Notes under the pieces: generated by a model
Databases searched by the model: none
Seen by the model: only the letters and a program-made list of their open reading frames with translations
Told to the model about the DNA's origin: nothing
NCBI RefSeq assembly: GCF_016618195.1
Contig: NZ_CP067099.1
Location: 744,001 to 808,000 of the forward strand
Length of the DNA stretch: 64,000 nucleotides
Source of the DNA: Providencia manganoxydans
Lineage (GTDB): Bacteria; Pseudomonadota; Gammaproteobacteria; Enterobacterales; Enterobacteriaceae
Direction: 5' to 3'
Part shown: positions 17,659 to 25,960 of the stretch, in pieces
Layout: each line of letters starts with the position of its first letter
Numbering within the stretch: position 1 is the first letter of the stretch
Program-made: the position numbers and the translations under genes

Positions 17659-18079
17659 TCTTGCCACCGCATTCTTAATTGAGAAATTAAGCCATGATTT
17701 TCCTTGGTCTGAACGTGTTTTCTATGGAAATCAGGGGGAAAAATATCATAATATTAAAATTTCTGTTGATAATCAGATTGTTGGGTTTGCTATAACACAA
17801 TGTATCCTTGATGAAGCAACGTTATTTAATATTGCGATACATCCTGATTACCAAGGGAAGGGTTATGGACGTGTTCTTATGGAGCATTTAATCGATGATC
17901 TCTCTAGTAAAAATGTTTTAACGTTGTGGCTTGAAGTGCGTGAGTCTAATGCAGCTGCATTACATCTGTATGATAAGTTAGGGTTTCATCAAGTGACGGT
18001 ACGCAAAGATTATTATCCTGCAAAGGAAGGGCGTGAGGATGCCTTGATTTTGGCATTAACCTTGTTTAAAGATGAATGA
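17627..18079 (+). CDS. rimI: Ribosomal protein bS18 alanine N-acetyltransferase
   Basis: 150 aa GNAT. AcCoA loop HPDYQGKGYGRVLMEHLI, the LEVRESNAAALHLYDKLGF segment and RKDYYPA are the RimI signature. It acetylates the N-terminal Ala of ribosomal protein S18. In E. coli yjjG and prfC follow; here a terminator and unrelated genes do. Confidence 0.95.
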   Translation: MTKISALKQSDLATAFLIEKLSHDFPWSERVFYGNQGEKYHNIKISVDNQIVGFAITQCILDEATLFNIAIHPDYQGKGYGRVLMEHLIDDLSSKNVLTLWLEVRESNAAALHLYDKLGFHQVTVRKDYYPAKEGREDALILALTLFKDE

Positions 18080-18092
18080 TTTTATTATAAGT

Positions 18093-18119
18093 AGCCACAG
18101 CCAGTAATATGCTGTGGCT
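18093..18119. terminator. Bidirectional terminator, rimI / dioxygenase
   Basis: Perfect 9-bp stem AGCCACAGC / GCTGTGGCT with a 9-nt loop between convergent genes, with T-rich tracts on both sides. Confidence 0.78.
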
Positions 18120-18127
18120 GAGTTTAT

Positions 18128-19180
18128 TTATCCTTTAACAATTAAGGGATCTTGATTAATAGGAAGATAATCCACATTTTTCCGATAACCAAATACACGT
18201 ACAAGCACTCGTCGATTATCTTTAACTGTATCCCTGCAATGGAAGTTGAGAGGGTTATTAATCACAAGTGTTCTATTTGGTTGTAGGTTTATTTCGTCAA
18301 ATTTAATCTCAGCAGCAAGTTGACTAAATTTAGCATAGGTGTCTTTTATAAATTCTGACGCAGCGGGATCAACGGAAAAACGTTCTAAATTATAGTTTGC
18401 TGCAAGCCTTCCTTTGTCATTTAAATCTAGTATTGAAACATGGGTTCCACCGACACTTTTACCTTCACTTGCCGTTTTTGCGGCACGAAAATTAAAGTTT
18501 TTACCCGCTAAAGCAACGATTTCTTCTTTGGATAACTGGCTTAACACTCGTTCAATTGGTGCTAGCTTTGTTGTTTCTGATAATGGATTCCACCTTGCTG
18601 TAAGGATCAATGATGAAGGTGATGGTGAATGCCCTTGCTCGACTTTTGTTGATGAGTAATAAGGATCTTCAGTATGGGGAACGACGGCTTTACCTGAGTG
18701 AGAGCTACCATCGGGTGCTTCATTGGCAAGTTTTTGGGTGCCACCTCCACGAAAGTTTGCAACAACGCGCACAATTTTACCTTCATTTTCAGAGTCAAAG
18801 GCAAAAGTTGTTTCATTGAGTAAGGCTAATATGATTTGTTCTTGGGAGGCTAATTTTAAAACTTCAATATCAGCTTCAAGCTCTTCAAGCGTAGGAAATT
18901 GATTTTCCTGAGGTAGTTTTATGGGATTGCCATCAATATCCGTATTAAGGAAACCATCAAAAACTAAGTGAGTAATTTTTCCTGAAATATAATCATTAAT
19001 TAACTTCTTATCATTATCATTAAATAACTCGAAGAGCTCTGTGGCGATATCCTCTGCTAATTTTTGATTACCAGTTTCTTGCGGTCCCCCTTTTAATGCT
19101 AATTGATAGGATTTTTCTTGTAAAATAGCGGCAATTTCTTCACTTAAGAAAATATAAGGCGTTGATTTGTTTGTTGGCAT
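18128..19180 (-). CDS. Clavaminate synthase-like Fe(II)/2-oxoglutarate dioxygenase
   Basis: 350 aa. It has the facial triad and oxoglutarate Arg of this fold: His169-Thr-Glu171 (VVPHTEDPYY), a distal His314 (NNPLNFHCRD), and Arg328 fourteen residues later. H-x-E plus H-to-R spacing of 14 is what clavaminate synthase shows (His144/Glu146/His279/Arg293), rather than the TauD H-x-D pattern. The rest is little conserved. Such enzymes usually hydroxylate free or carrier-bound amino acids. It stands alone on the minus strand, with no biosynthetic gene beside it; the carnitine genes are the nearest partners. Substrate unknown; the fold call rests on motif reading. Confidence 0.72.
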   Translation of the reverse strand: MPTNKSTPYIFLSEEIAAILQEKSYQLALKGGPQETGNQKLAEDIATELFELFNDNDKKLINDYISGKITHLVFDGFLNTDIDGNPIKLPQENQFPTLEELEADIEVLKLASQEQIILALLNETTFAFDSENEGKIVRVVANFRGGGTQKLANEAPDGSSHSGKAVVPHTEDPYYSSTKVEQGHSPSPSSLILTARWNPLSETTKLAPIERVLSQLSKEEIVALAGKNFNFRAAKTASEGKSVGGTHVSILDLNDKGRLAANYNLERFSVDPAASEFIKDTYAKFSQLAAEIKFDEINLQPNRTLVINNPLNFHCRDTVKDNRRVLVRVFGYRKNVDYLPINQDPLIVKG

Positions 19181-19499
19181 GATTTTATTATACCTATAAT
19201 TAACCTGATGAATTATATTAAATAATAAACTTGAGTTTTATATTTCCAGTTCATTAATTAGATAATAATAAAATATAAAAACAATTAAATTATAGAATGT
19301 ATTATAGACTAATAACTTACTTGCTATTAACCACGTCGTGAGTTGTTTTTGATGATTGAAATAATGTTTTTGATTTTATTTCTATAGGTGGATTTAAAAT
19401 TATTTTAATAATGCTTATTTTTTATTATTAGTTTTAGTTATTTTTAATAAAAAGCCACCGTATTATACAGTGGCTTAATTATTTTAATATGATTATTAA
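19181..19499. other. AT-rich intergenic region
   Basis: 319 bp upstream of the dioxygenase and downstream of the BCCT gene. Very AT-rich, no ORF; the only clear element is the minus-strand terminator at 19452-19476. Confidence 0.6.
19452..19476 (-). terminator. Terminator after BCCT transporter
   Basis: Minus-strand stem AAGCCAC / GTGGCTT with an 11-nt loop followed by U-rich sequence. Confidence 0.75.
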
Positions 19500-21068
19500 T
19501 TACTCAGGTAGTTTTTCTGTCGCGGGCAAAATCGGTTTCCCAGCGGTTATTTTAAGCTTCTTTCGGTATTTTTTTTCTGCTTTTTCAAGACTAATTTCTT
19601 CATTTAATCCTTTATAGGTTGAGTAACACATTATTAGCATCAAAATAGAAAGAGGGATTGCAGTGGCGACAAGCGCAGATTGTAAACCGGATAAGCCGCC
19701 CGTGATGATTAATACGATAGCGATGGCGGCAATGACCACACCCCAAATGGTTTTCGTCGTATGAGTTGGGTTTGGGTTACCATTTTCACTGACCATTCCC
19801 AGCACAAATACTGCGGAATTGGCTGAAGTAATGAAAAATACCATGACCAGTACCATCGCCAATATGCACATAAAAGTACTGGCAGGGAAGTAATCTAAAA
19901 ATTTAAAAAATGCGGATGTCACATCGGTTTTAACGGCTTCAGCGAGTGCCTTTTGTCCCATATTTTGAATCAAATGGATGGCAGAGCCTCCCATTACGGC
20001 AAACCAAGTAAATGAGCCGAGTACAGGGATGAATACAGCACCAATCATAAATTCTTTGATCGTACGGCCTTTAGAGATCCTAGCAACAAAACTTCCCACT
20101 AATGGCGCCCATGCGATCCACCATCCGAAATAAAATAGTGTCCAGTTGGCAATCCACGCGCCATCATTATATGGTTCTGTACGGAATGACATGCTGACAA
20201 AGTTTTGTACATAATCACCGATACCCTGAAAAAGGACCTTTAAGATAGTTTGTGTTGGTCCAGCAAACAGAATAAAGCCCATCAATGCAAAGGCTAATAG
20301 CATATTCAGGTTTGATAGATGCTTGATTGCACCTTGTAGTCCCGAAATGGTTGAAGCGATATAAATGACTGTCACGATGGCAATAATGGCGGCTTGGATC
20401 CAAATACTAATCGGCATTCCCCAGAGATAATTCATACCCGTATTAACTTGTAGAGTACCAAAGCCAAGTGATGTGGCGATGCCTATAACAATCGATAGAA
20501 CAACGAGCACATCAATCCATTTACCAATGGATCCTTTGATGCGATCGCCAATCAGGGGGTAGAACACTGAGCTCAGTGATGAAGGTAGTTTTTTTCTGAA
20601 TTGGAAAAAAGCTAATGATACACCGACTAGCGCATAGCATGCCCAAGCAGATACACCCCAGTGCAAATAGACATATTGCATGGCAGTTTTGGCTGCTTGT
20701 TCAGTGTAACCAGTACCGACGGGAGGGCTAATGTAGTAAGACACGGGTTCAGCGACTCCCCAAAAGACTAAACTGATCCCAATAGAGGCGCTAAATAGCA
20801 TACCGACCCATGTGGCGGTGTTGTACTCAGGGCGATCGGCATCATTACCAAGTCGAATATGACCAAACTTGGAGAAACCGAGGTACATACAAAAGCTAAA
20901 AAAGATAAAAACGGCTCCGAGTATAAACCAGCCTAAATTGTTATAGATAAAACCCAGAGAGTAATTTGAAAATGCTTCGAGTTTGTCAGGTATAAAAGCG
21001 CCTAAGCTAATTAATGCCAAACTAAAGGCGAGCGATACGTAAAATACTGATTTCTTATTATTCATCAT
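19500..21068 (-). CDS. BCCT-family betaine/carnitine/choline transporter (YeaV-like)
   Basis: 522 aa from the ATG at 21068, with GGAGA upstream; the longer frame to 21089 lacks a ribosome site. It has about 12 membrane helices and the BCCT helix 8 signature region (NWTLFYFGWWIAWAPLVGSFVARIS), with a Trp-rich substrate box, and helix 3 FSASIGISLVFWGVAEP. The glycine-rich G-x-G-x-G stretch of Na-coupled BCCTs reads as SASIGISL here. It is divergent from cntA, as yeaV neighbours yeaWX in E. coli, so L-carnitine or gamma-butyrobetaine is the likely cargo. Confidence 0.9.
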   Translation of the reverse strand: MMNNKKSVFYVSLAFSLALISLGAFIPDKLEAFSNYSLGFIYNNLGWFILGAVFIFFSFCMYLGFSKFGHIRLGNDADRPEYNTATWVGMLFSASIGISLVFWGVAEPVSYYISPPVGTGYTEQAAKTAMQYVYLHWGVSAWACYALVGVSLAFFQFRKKLPSSLSSVFYPLIGDRIKGSIGKWIDVLVVLSIVIGIATSLGFGTLQVNTGMNYLWGMPISIWIQAAIIAIVTVIYIASTISGLQGAIKHLSNLNMLLAFALMGFILFAGPTQTILKVLFQGIGDYVQNFVSMSFRTEPYNDGAWIANWTLFYFGWWIAWAPLVGSFVARISKGRTIKEFMIGAVFIPVLGSFTWFAVMGGSAIHLIQNMGQKALAEAVKTDVTSAFFKFLDYFPASTFMCILAMVLVMVFFITSANSAVFVLGMVSENGNPNPTHTTKTIWGVVIAAIAIVLIITGGLSGLQSALVATAIPLSILMLIMCYSTYKGLNEEISLEKAEKKYRKKLKITAGKPILPATEKLPE

Positions 21069-21304
21069 ACCTCTTCTCCAGTTGCTCACTTATTTTTATG
21101 TCTTTTAATGAGAGTTGGTTTGCAGGAAATGCTACTTTTGGTTTACAGAGAATATCCATGCAAACATTACGCAGTCAACAATTAATTAACCATCAATTAA
21201 CATTAATTGGTTTGGTTATGTATTTATACGTTTGATTTTTATTGATTAAATTTGTTATGTGCTATTTTTGTTAACTTTTCATTTGATCATTATTGAGATC
21301 TGGA

Positions 21305-21329
21305 TTAACATTCTTAAAAACAATGTTAA
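21305..21329. promoter_or_regulatory. Operator-like dyad upstream of cntA
   Basis: Perfect inverted repeat TTAACATT-N9-AATGTTAA ending 28 bp before the cntA start, in the 289-bp divergent region with the BCCT gene. Related TTAA-rich repeats lie at 21181-21213. The T-N11-A spacing suits a LysR regulator, but the XRE-PAS protein is also a candidate. Confidence 0.5.
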
Positions 21330-21357
21330 CTATAAGTTTACATAAGTGAGGGCAATG

Positions 21358-22485
21358 ATGAGCAATGCAAACAAAGTCATTTCAATTAATGATCACCTTG
21401 ATATTGATAACGCATGGACGATCCCTGCACGCTATTACACATCTGATGATGTATTTGAATTTGAAAAAGAAAATATCTTTGCTAACTCTTGGGTATGTGT
21501 TGCCCATTGTAGTGAAGTTAAAGAGAAAAATGCTTATATCACTCGCCAATTGATTGGAGAGAGTCTGGTCATTGTCCGAGGCAGAGATGACGTTTTGCGG
21601 GGCTTTTATAACGTATGCCCACATCGTGGGCACCAGCTAATTAGTGGTGAAAGCGGCAAAATGAAGAATGTAATTACTTGCCCTTATCATGCGTGGGCAT
21701 TCAAACTCGATGGTCAGTTAGCTCATGCAACTAACTGTGAGAACGTCAATAATTTTGACGCAGAAGCAATGTCGCTGAGCAGTTTCCATGTTATTGAACA
21801 TGCAGGATTTATCTACATTAACTTGACGCAAGGTGAGCCTCAACCGATTGAAGAGCAATTACCTGGTTTAGCGGCCAAAATGGAAGAAGCTTGTTCTGTG
21901 ATCCGTGATTTGAAATTAGCTGCTCGCTTTGTTAGTCAGACTCCCGCTAACTGGAAAACGATCGTTGATAACTATATCGAATGTTATCACTGCCCAACTA
22001 ACCACGTCAGTTTTGCCAGCTCGGTCGATGTGAATGTGTATGAACACCAATTGAATGAGAACTGGACTGTACAGATTGGTAAGGCTAAGCCATCGGAATC
22101 ATCATATCAATTTGATGAGTCGGTGCTTGATCCGCGTTTCTTCGGATTTTGGATCTGGCCTAGCACCATGTTTAACATGCCTCCAGGTGGTGATTTTATG
22201 ACTGTCATCTACGAGTTTCCTACCAGTGCAGGTGAAACTTTGCAGCATTATGATATCTATTTCCTCAATGAAGAATTGACTGAGTATCAGAAAAACTTAG
22301 TGGAATGGTATCGGACTGTTTTTCGCCCTGAAGATCTGCGCTTAGTTGAAAGTGTACAAAAAGGACTACGTTCACGAGGTTATCGTGGGCAAGGGCGGAT
22401 CATGGCTGACAGGCAACGAAGTGGGATCAGTGAGCACGGTGTGGCGCACTTTCATAAATTACTGGCGGGCGCTCATACTGCGTAA
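21358..22485 (+). CDS. cntA: Carnitine monooxygenase, Rieske oxygenase subunit
   Basis: 375 aa from the second ATG of a tandem pair, six bases after GAGGG. It closely follows E. coli YeaW/CntA. The Rieske cluster ligands are Cys87-x-His89 and Cys108-x2-His111; the mononuclear iron site includes His211 and His216. At the bridging position it has Glu208 (NYIECYHC) instead of the usual Asp, the hallmark of CntA. The C-terminal SRGYRGQGRIM segment is also conserved. It splits L-carnitine into trimethylamine and malic semialdehyde with electrons from CntB. The genes for transporter, reductase and aldehyde dehydrogenase surround it. Confidence 0.95.
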   Translation: MSNANKVISINDHLDIDNAWTIPARYYTSDDVFEFEKENIFANSWVCVAHCSEVKEKNAYITRQLIGESLVIVRGRDDVLRGFYNVCPHRGHQLISGESGKMKNVITCPYHAWAFKLDGQLAHATNCENVNNFDAEAMSLSSFHVIEHAGFIYINLTQGEPQPIEEQLPGLAAKMEEACSVIRDLKLAARFVSQTPANWKTIVDNYIECYHCPTNHVSFASSVDVNVYEHQLNENWTVQIGKAKPSESSYQFDESVLDPRFFGFWIWPSTMFNMPPGGDFMTVIYEFPTSAGETLQHYDIYFLNEELTEYQKNLVEWYRTVFRPEDLRLVESVQKGLRSRGYRGQGRIMADRQRSGISEHGVAHFHKLLAGAHTA

Positions 22486-22492
22486 CCGTTAA

Positions 22493-22536
22493 GGGCTGGT
22501 GACCTTTATGAATGATTTTTAAAAGGTCGACAGCCC
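22493..22536 (+). other. Intercistronic stem-loop between cntA and aldehyde dehydrogenase
   Basis: Two-part symmetric stem GGGCTG-GT-GACCTTT / AAAGGTC-GA-CAGCCC lies in the 73-bp gap, just upstream of the next ribosome site. There is no T run, so it is more likely an mRNA stability or partial-attenuation element than a terminator. Confidence 0.6.
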
Positions 22537-22558
22537 CAGCACTATGGAGAAACCACTT

Positions 22559-24007
22559 ATGAAACAACTGATTAATTCGTCATTATTTCGCCAGTCCTGC
22601 TATATCAATGGTCAATGGGTTGATAATGCAAAAACCATTTCAGTCACTAATCCTGTCGATCAATCTGTGTTGGGAACGGTTCCCTGTCTCTCGATTGAGC
22701 AAGTGAATGATGCAATTATCAAAGCACATCAAGCCATGGAGGGATGGGGAAAATTAACTGCAAAAGCTCGTTCTATTATCTTACGTCGTTGGTTTACCTT
22801 AATTGAAGACAACATTGATGATCTTGGCCTACTGATGACATTAGAGCAAGGCAAGCCATTACAAGAGGCCAAAGGTGAAATCCGCTATGCTGCATCCTTT
22901 ATTGAGTGGTTTGCGGAAGAAGGTAAACGTGTTTATGGGGAAACGATCCCTCAGACGGTAACTAGCAATCGTATTTCAACAATTAAACAGCCTATTGGTG
23001 TTTGTAGTGCGATTACCCCATGGAATTTTCCTGCTGCGATGATCACACGTAAAGCCGCTCCAGCACTGGCTGCGGGCTGTAGCATGATCATAAAGCCAGC
23101 GTCCGAAACGCCTTTTACTGCCTTAGGACTGGCTGCACTAGCCGAACAGGCGGGGATCCCTGCTGGGGTATTTAACATAGTAACTGGTGAGTCTAGAGTG
23201 TTAGGCGAACTGCTGACCAAACATGAATTAATCAGTAAGTTTTCGTTTACGGGATCTACGCAAGTGGGTCGACAGTTGTATGCGCAGTGTGCATCGACGA
23301 TCAAAAAAACCTCCTTGGAGCTTGGTGGCAATGCCCCATTTATTGTGTTTGAAGATGCCGATATCGATAAAGCGGTGGATAGTGCAATTCAAGCTAAATT
23401 TCGTAACGGTGGGCAAACCTGTGTTTGTGTGAATCGTTTTTATATTCATAATGATATTTATGAGCAATTTTTAGAGAAATTCGCTGATAAAGTGGCAAAG
23501 CTACGTGTAGGTAACGGTCTTGATGAAGAAACAGATATTGGCCCGATGATTACAGCGCGTGCTATCAGTGGAATGGCGGAATTAGTTAAAGATGCGTTAG
23601 CAAAAGGGGCTCGCCAGTTGGTACTTGGTCATGAAATTGTTGAACAAGGCAATTTTATCAACCCAAAAGTGTTGGTGGATGTTGATGATTCTATGGATAT
23701 CGTTCATGAAGAAATTTTTGGGCCAATTGCAACGTTGATCCGTTTTTATGATGAGGAAGAAGTCATTAAGCGTGCAAATAACACCATTTATGGTTTAGCC
23801 GCTTACTTTTTTTCTAAAGACATTAGACGTGTATATCGTGTCGCGGAGAAATTACAAAGCGGCATGGTTGGGGTCAATACAGGCATGATTTCAAATGAGG
23901 TTGCACCATTTGGTGGGGTTAAGCAATCTGGCTTAGGTAAAGAAGGTTCGCGATATGGAATTGAAGATTACCTCAGTGTGAAATATCTGTGCATTGATGT
24001 TGCTTAA
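22559..24007 (+). CDS. Aldehyde dehydrogenase, probable malic semialdehyde dehydrogenase
   Basis: 482 aa from the ATG at 22559 (GGAGA upstream; the ATG at 22544 overlaps it). It has the GabD-type layout: ITPWNFPAAM cofactor loop, SLELGGNAPFIVF with the general-base Glu, NGGQTCVCVNRF with the catalytic Cys. Sequence is closest to succinate-semialdehyde dehydrogenases. Its place between cntA and cntB makes malic semialdehyde, the second product of carnitine cleavage, the best substrate, giving malate and NAD(P)H. That assignment is from context. Confidence 0.88.
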   Translation: MKQLINSSLFRQSCYINGQWVDNAKTISVTNPVDQSVLGTVPCLSIEQVNDAIIKAHQAMEGWGKLTAKARSIILRRWFTLIEDNIDDLGLLMTLEQGKPLQEAKGEIRYAASFIEWFAEEGKRVYGETIPQTVTSNRISTIKQPIGVCSAITPWNFPAAMITRKAAPALAAGCSMIIKPASETPFTALGLAALAEQAGIPAGVFNIVTGESRVLGELLTKHELISKFSFTGSTQVGRQLYAQCASTIKKTSLELGGNAPFIVFEDADIDKAVDSAIQAKFRNGGQTCVCVNRFYIHNDIYEQFLEKFADKVAKLRVGNGLDEETDIGPMITARAISGMAELVKDALAKGARQLVLGHEIVEQGNFINPKVLVDVDDSMDIVHEEIFGPIATLIRFYDEEEVIKRANNTIYGLAAYFFSKDIRRVYRVAEKLQSGMVGVNTGMISNEVAPFGGVKQSGLGKEGSRYGIEDYLSVKYLCIDVA

Positions 24008-24036
24008 GTAATAACGGATTCAAAGAAGGAATTGTT

Positions 24037-24990
24037 ATGAACCAACAAAAAATAGCTGTTCATGTGAGCCGCATAGAGCAAGTTAGCCCTACTATTAAAA
24101 TGTTTGAATTCATTGCGAAAGATACGGTGCTGGATCCATTTAGTGCAGGGAGTCATGTGACGGTGCATATGAATGAAGAAATGGGGCTACAACGTGCTTA
24201 CTCGCTAATTAGTGATCCAAGTAACAGTGATCATTATCGTATCTCTGTATTGCGAGATGAAAACTCTAAAGGTGGTTCTGCTTATATGCATGAGCAGCTC
24301 GCAGAAGGGGATGTCGTTTATTTGTCTCCAGCAGAAAACTATTTTTCATTGGAGCATGACGATTCCTGTAAGCATATTCTTATTGCCGGTGGAATTGGTA
24401 TTACCCCATTTATGTCATATCTGTATGAATTGGAACAAACAGGGATGAATTTTGAACTTCATTATTGTTTCCGTGATCAAAACAGCGCAGCATTTGTTGA
24501 ACAACTTCAGCAGCAAATTGGGGAGCACTTATATCTGTATGATAATGCGAAAGGGCAGCGTTTATCCGTTGAACAATTGATTAAAGAGCAACCTGAAAAT
24601 AGTCATGTGTATGTCTGTGGGCCTGAATTGCTGATCAATGCTGTCATTGAGCATGGTAATACTCACTTAGGAAAAGAACGGGTACATTTTGAAAACTTCG
24701 GTGAAGTGGCAAATGAGGGAAATGCATTTGAGGTTCATTTCCAACGCTCAGGTTTTAGCTTGAATATTGGCGAAGATATGTCAATTTTACAGGCAATCGA
24801 AGCAGATAAACGTATTCAGGTAGAGTGCTTATGCCGTAATGGTGTCTGTGGTACCTGTGAAACAGCTATTTTAGAAGGTGAAGCAGATCATCGTGATCAC
24901 TATTTAGATGATGATGAACGCGCAGAGCAAAAAACCATGATGTTATGTGTTTCACGTGCTAAAACGAAACGGTTAGTATTAGATCTTTAA
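24037..24990 (+). CDS. cntB: Carnitine monooxygenase, reductase subunit
   Basis: 317 aa of the phthalate dioxygenase reductase type, as in E. coli YeaX. It has an N-terminal flavin domain (RAYSLIS), an NAD domain (ILIAGGIGITPFMSYL), and a C-terminal plant-type 2Fe-2S ferredoxin with CLCRNGVCGTC plus a distal Cys (MMLCVSRA). It passes electrons from NAD(P)H to the CntA Rieske centre. Here an ALDH gene separates the two subunits, unlike the adjacent yeaWX of E. coli. A hairpin terminator follows. Confidence 0.94.
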   Translation: MNQQKIAVHVSRIEQVSPTIKMFEFIAKDTVLDPFSAGSHVTVHMNEEMGLQRAYSLISDPSNSDHYRISVLRDENSKGGSAYMHEQLAEGDVVYLSPAENYFSLEHDDSCKHILIAGGIGITPFMSYLYELEQTGMNFELHYCFRDQNSAAFVEQLQQQIGEHLYLYDNAKGQRLSVEQLIKEQPENSHVYVCGPELLINAVIEHGNTHLGKERVHFENFGEVANEGNAFEVHFQRSGFSLNIGEDMSILQAIEADKRIQVECLCRNGVCGTCETAILEGEADHRDHYLDDDERAEQKTMMLCVSRAKTKRLVLDL

Positions 24991-25014
24991 CCATTATTGG
25001 GTATTGCGGATCTG

Positions 25015-25035
25015 ACAGCCCCTATGGGGCTGTTT
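25015..25035 (+). terminator. Terminator between cntB and XRE-PAS gene
   Basis: Perfect 8-bp stem ACAGCCCC / GGGGCTGT with a 3-nt loop; short T tract. Lies between convergent genes. Confidence 0.7.
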
Positions 25036-25039
25036 GAGT

Positions 25040-25939
25040 TTATTTAAGTTGAAACATTAAAAATGGTTGGTTTTCATCGTTTAGATGGTATGACGCACTG
25101 ATCTCTTGATCTTGAAAATGTATATGGCCATGACCTGTCTGATATACCTTTTCTAACCATTCTTTATGGTTAATTGCGAGCTGATAAAGAAGTCGTTGTA
25201 GTTCTAAATAATCAATATCAATAGATTGACTTTCTAGATTACTAGTTAAAATTTCGCACGCCTTATCGGTAAATACCACAAGGTGATTAAAATGGGCGAG
25301 AAGTACATTAAAATAGCATTTGATTTTACTGAGTCGAAGCTCTGTATTTTTACGCTCAGTATTGTCCAAACTGATCCCAACGAGCTTGGTGACCTTACCA
25401 TTAGGCCCTTTTACACCAGTTGCTCGTGATGTGATCCAGCGATACCCATCATCCCATGCGATTTTAAAATCCATTTCATGAGCGCCACCTTCACGAATGA
25501 TTTTTGAGTAGCCATTAATCAATTTTTCTTTGGATTCTTGGTTCATTAATGCCCAAAAATCATCGTTAGTGGTAATTTTGATCCCGTAGACATCTTCTAC
25601 GTTATCTGAGTAATTAAGTTCACCGGTGAGCAAATCCCATTCCCAAGTGACAATTTCAGTAGATTCTTGTAAATGAACTTCATTAATATTGCGGATAACC
25701 GAAGAAGGGAATGCTGCTGATGAATGATTGGCATATTCGCCATATTTGAGCCAAATCTTATCAACATTTAGCAATTGGGCTAAACTTTCAAGGTTGCTTT
25801 CATCAATCATGCCTCCTTTTGTCCATTTGTTGACTGCTGTTCGAGATATTCCAAGTGCTTCAGCAGCTTTTAACTGGCTCATTTTTTTTTGTTTCAATAA
25901 GGCCAGCAAACGTTGTCCAAATGTTTGCGTTTCTGTCAT
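25040..25939 (-). CDS. XRE-type HTH regulator with PAS domain
   Basis: 299 aa. Residues ~8-65 form a Cro/CI helix-turn-helix (MSQLKAAEALGISRTAVNKWTKGG). Residues ~95-195 read as a PAS/PAC module (WEWDLLTGELNYSDNVEDVYG, then YRWITSRATGVKG...LVGISLDNTERK). The last ~100 residues are unassigned. XRE plus PAS is an uncommon combination and suggests a one-component sensor binding a small ligand or redox cofactor. It lies convergent to cntB and 21 bp downstream of dmlR, so it may be in one transcript with dmlR and sense a carnitine-pathway cue. Confidence 0.82.
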   Translation of the reverse strand: MTETQTFGQRLLALLKQKKMSQLKAAEALGISRTAVNKWTKGGMIDESNLESLAQLLNVDKIWLKYGEYANHSSAAFPSSVIRNINEVHLQESTEIVTWEWDLLTGELNYSDNVEDVYGIKITTNDDFWALMNQESKEKLINGYSKIIREGGAHEMDFKIAWDDGYRWITSRATGVKGPNGKVTKLVGISLDNTERKNTELRLSKIKCYFNVLLAHFNHLVVFTDKACEILTSNLESQSIDIDYLELQRLLYQLAINHKEWLEKVYQTGHGHIHFQDQEISASYHLNDENQPFLMFQLK

Positions 25940-25960
25940 CGACTCATATCCACCTATTGT

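Noticed and set aside
22951..23331. 126-aa minus-strand ORF in the cnt cluster
   Set aside because: Antisense to the aldehyde dehydrogenase catalytic region; no supporting start site or family.
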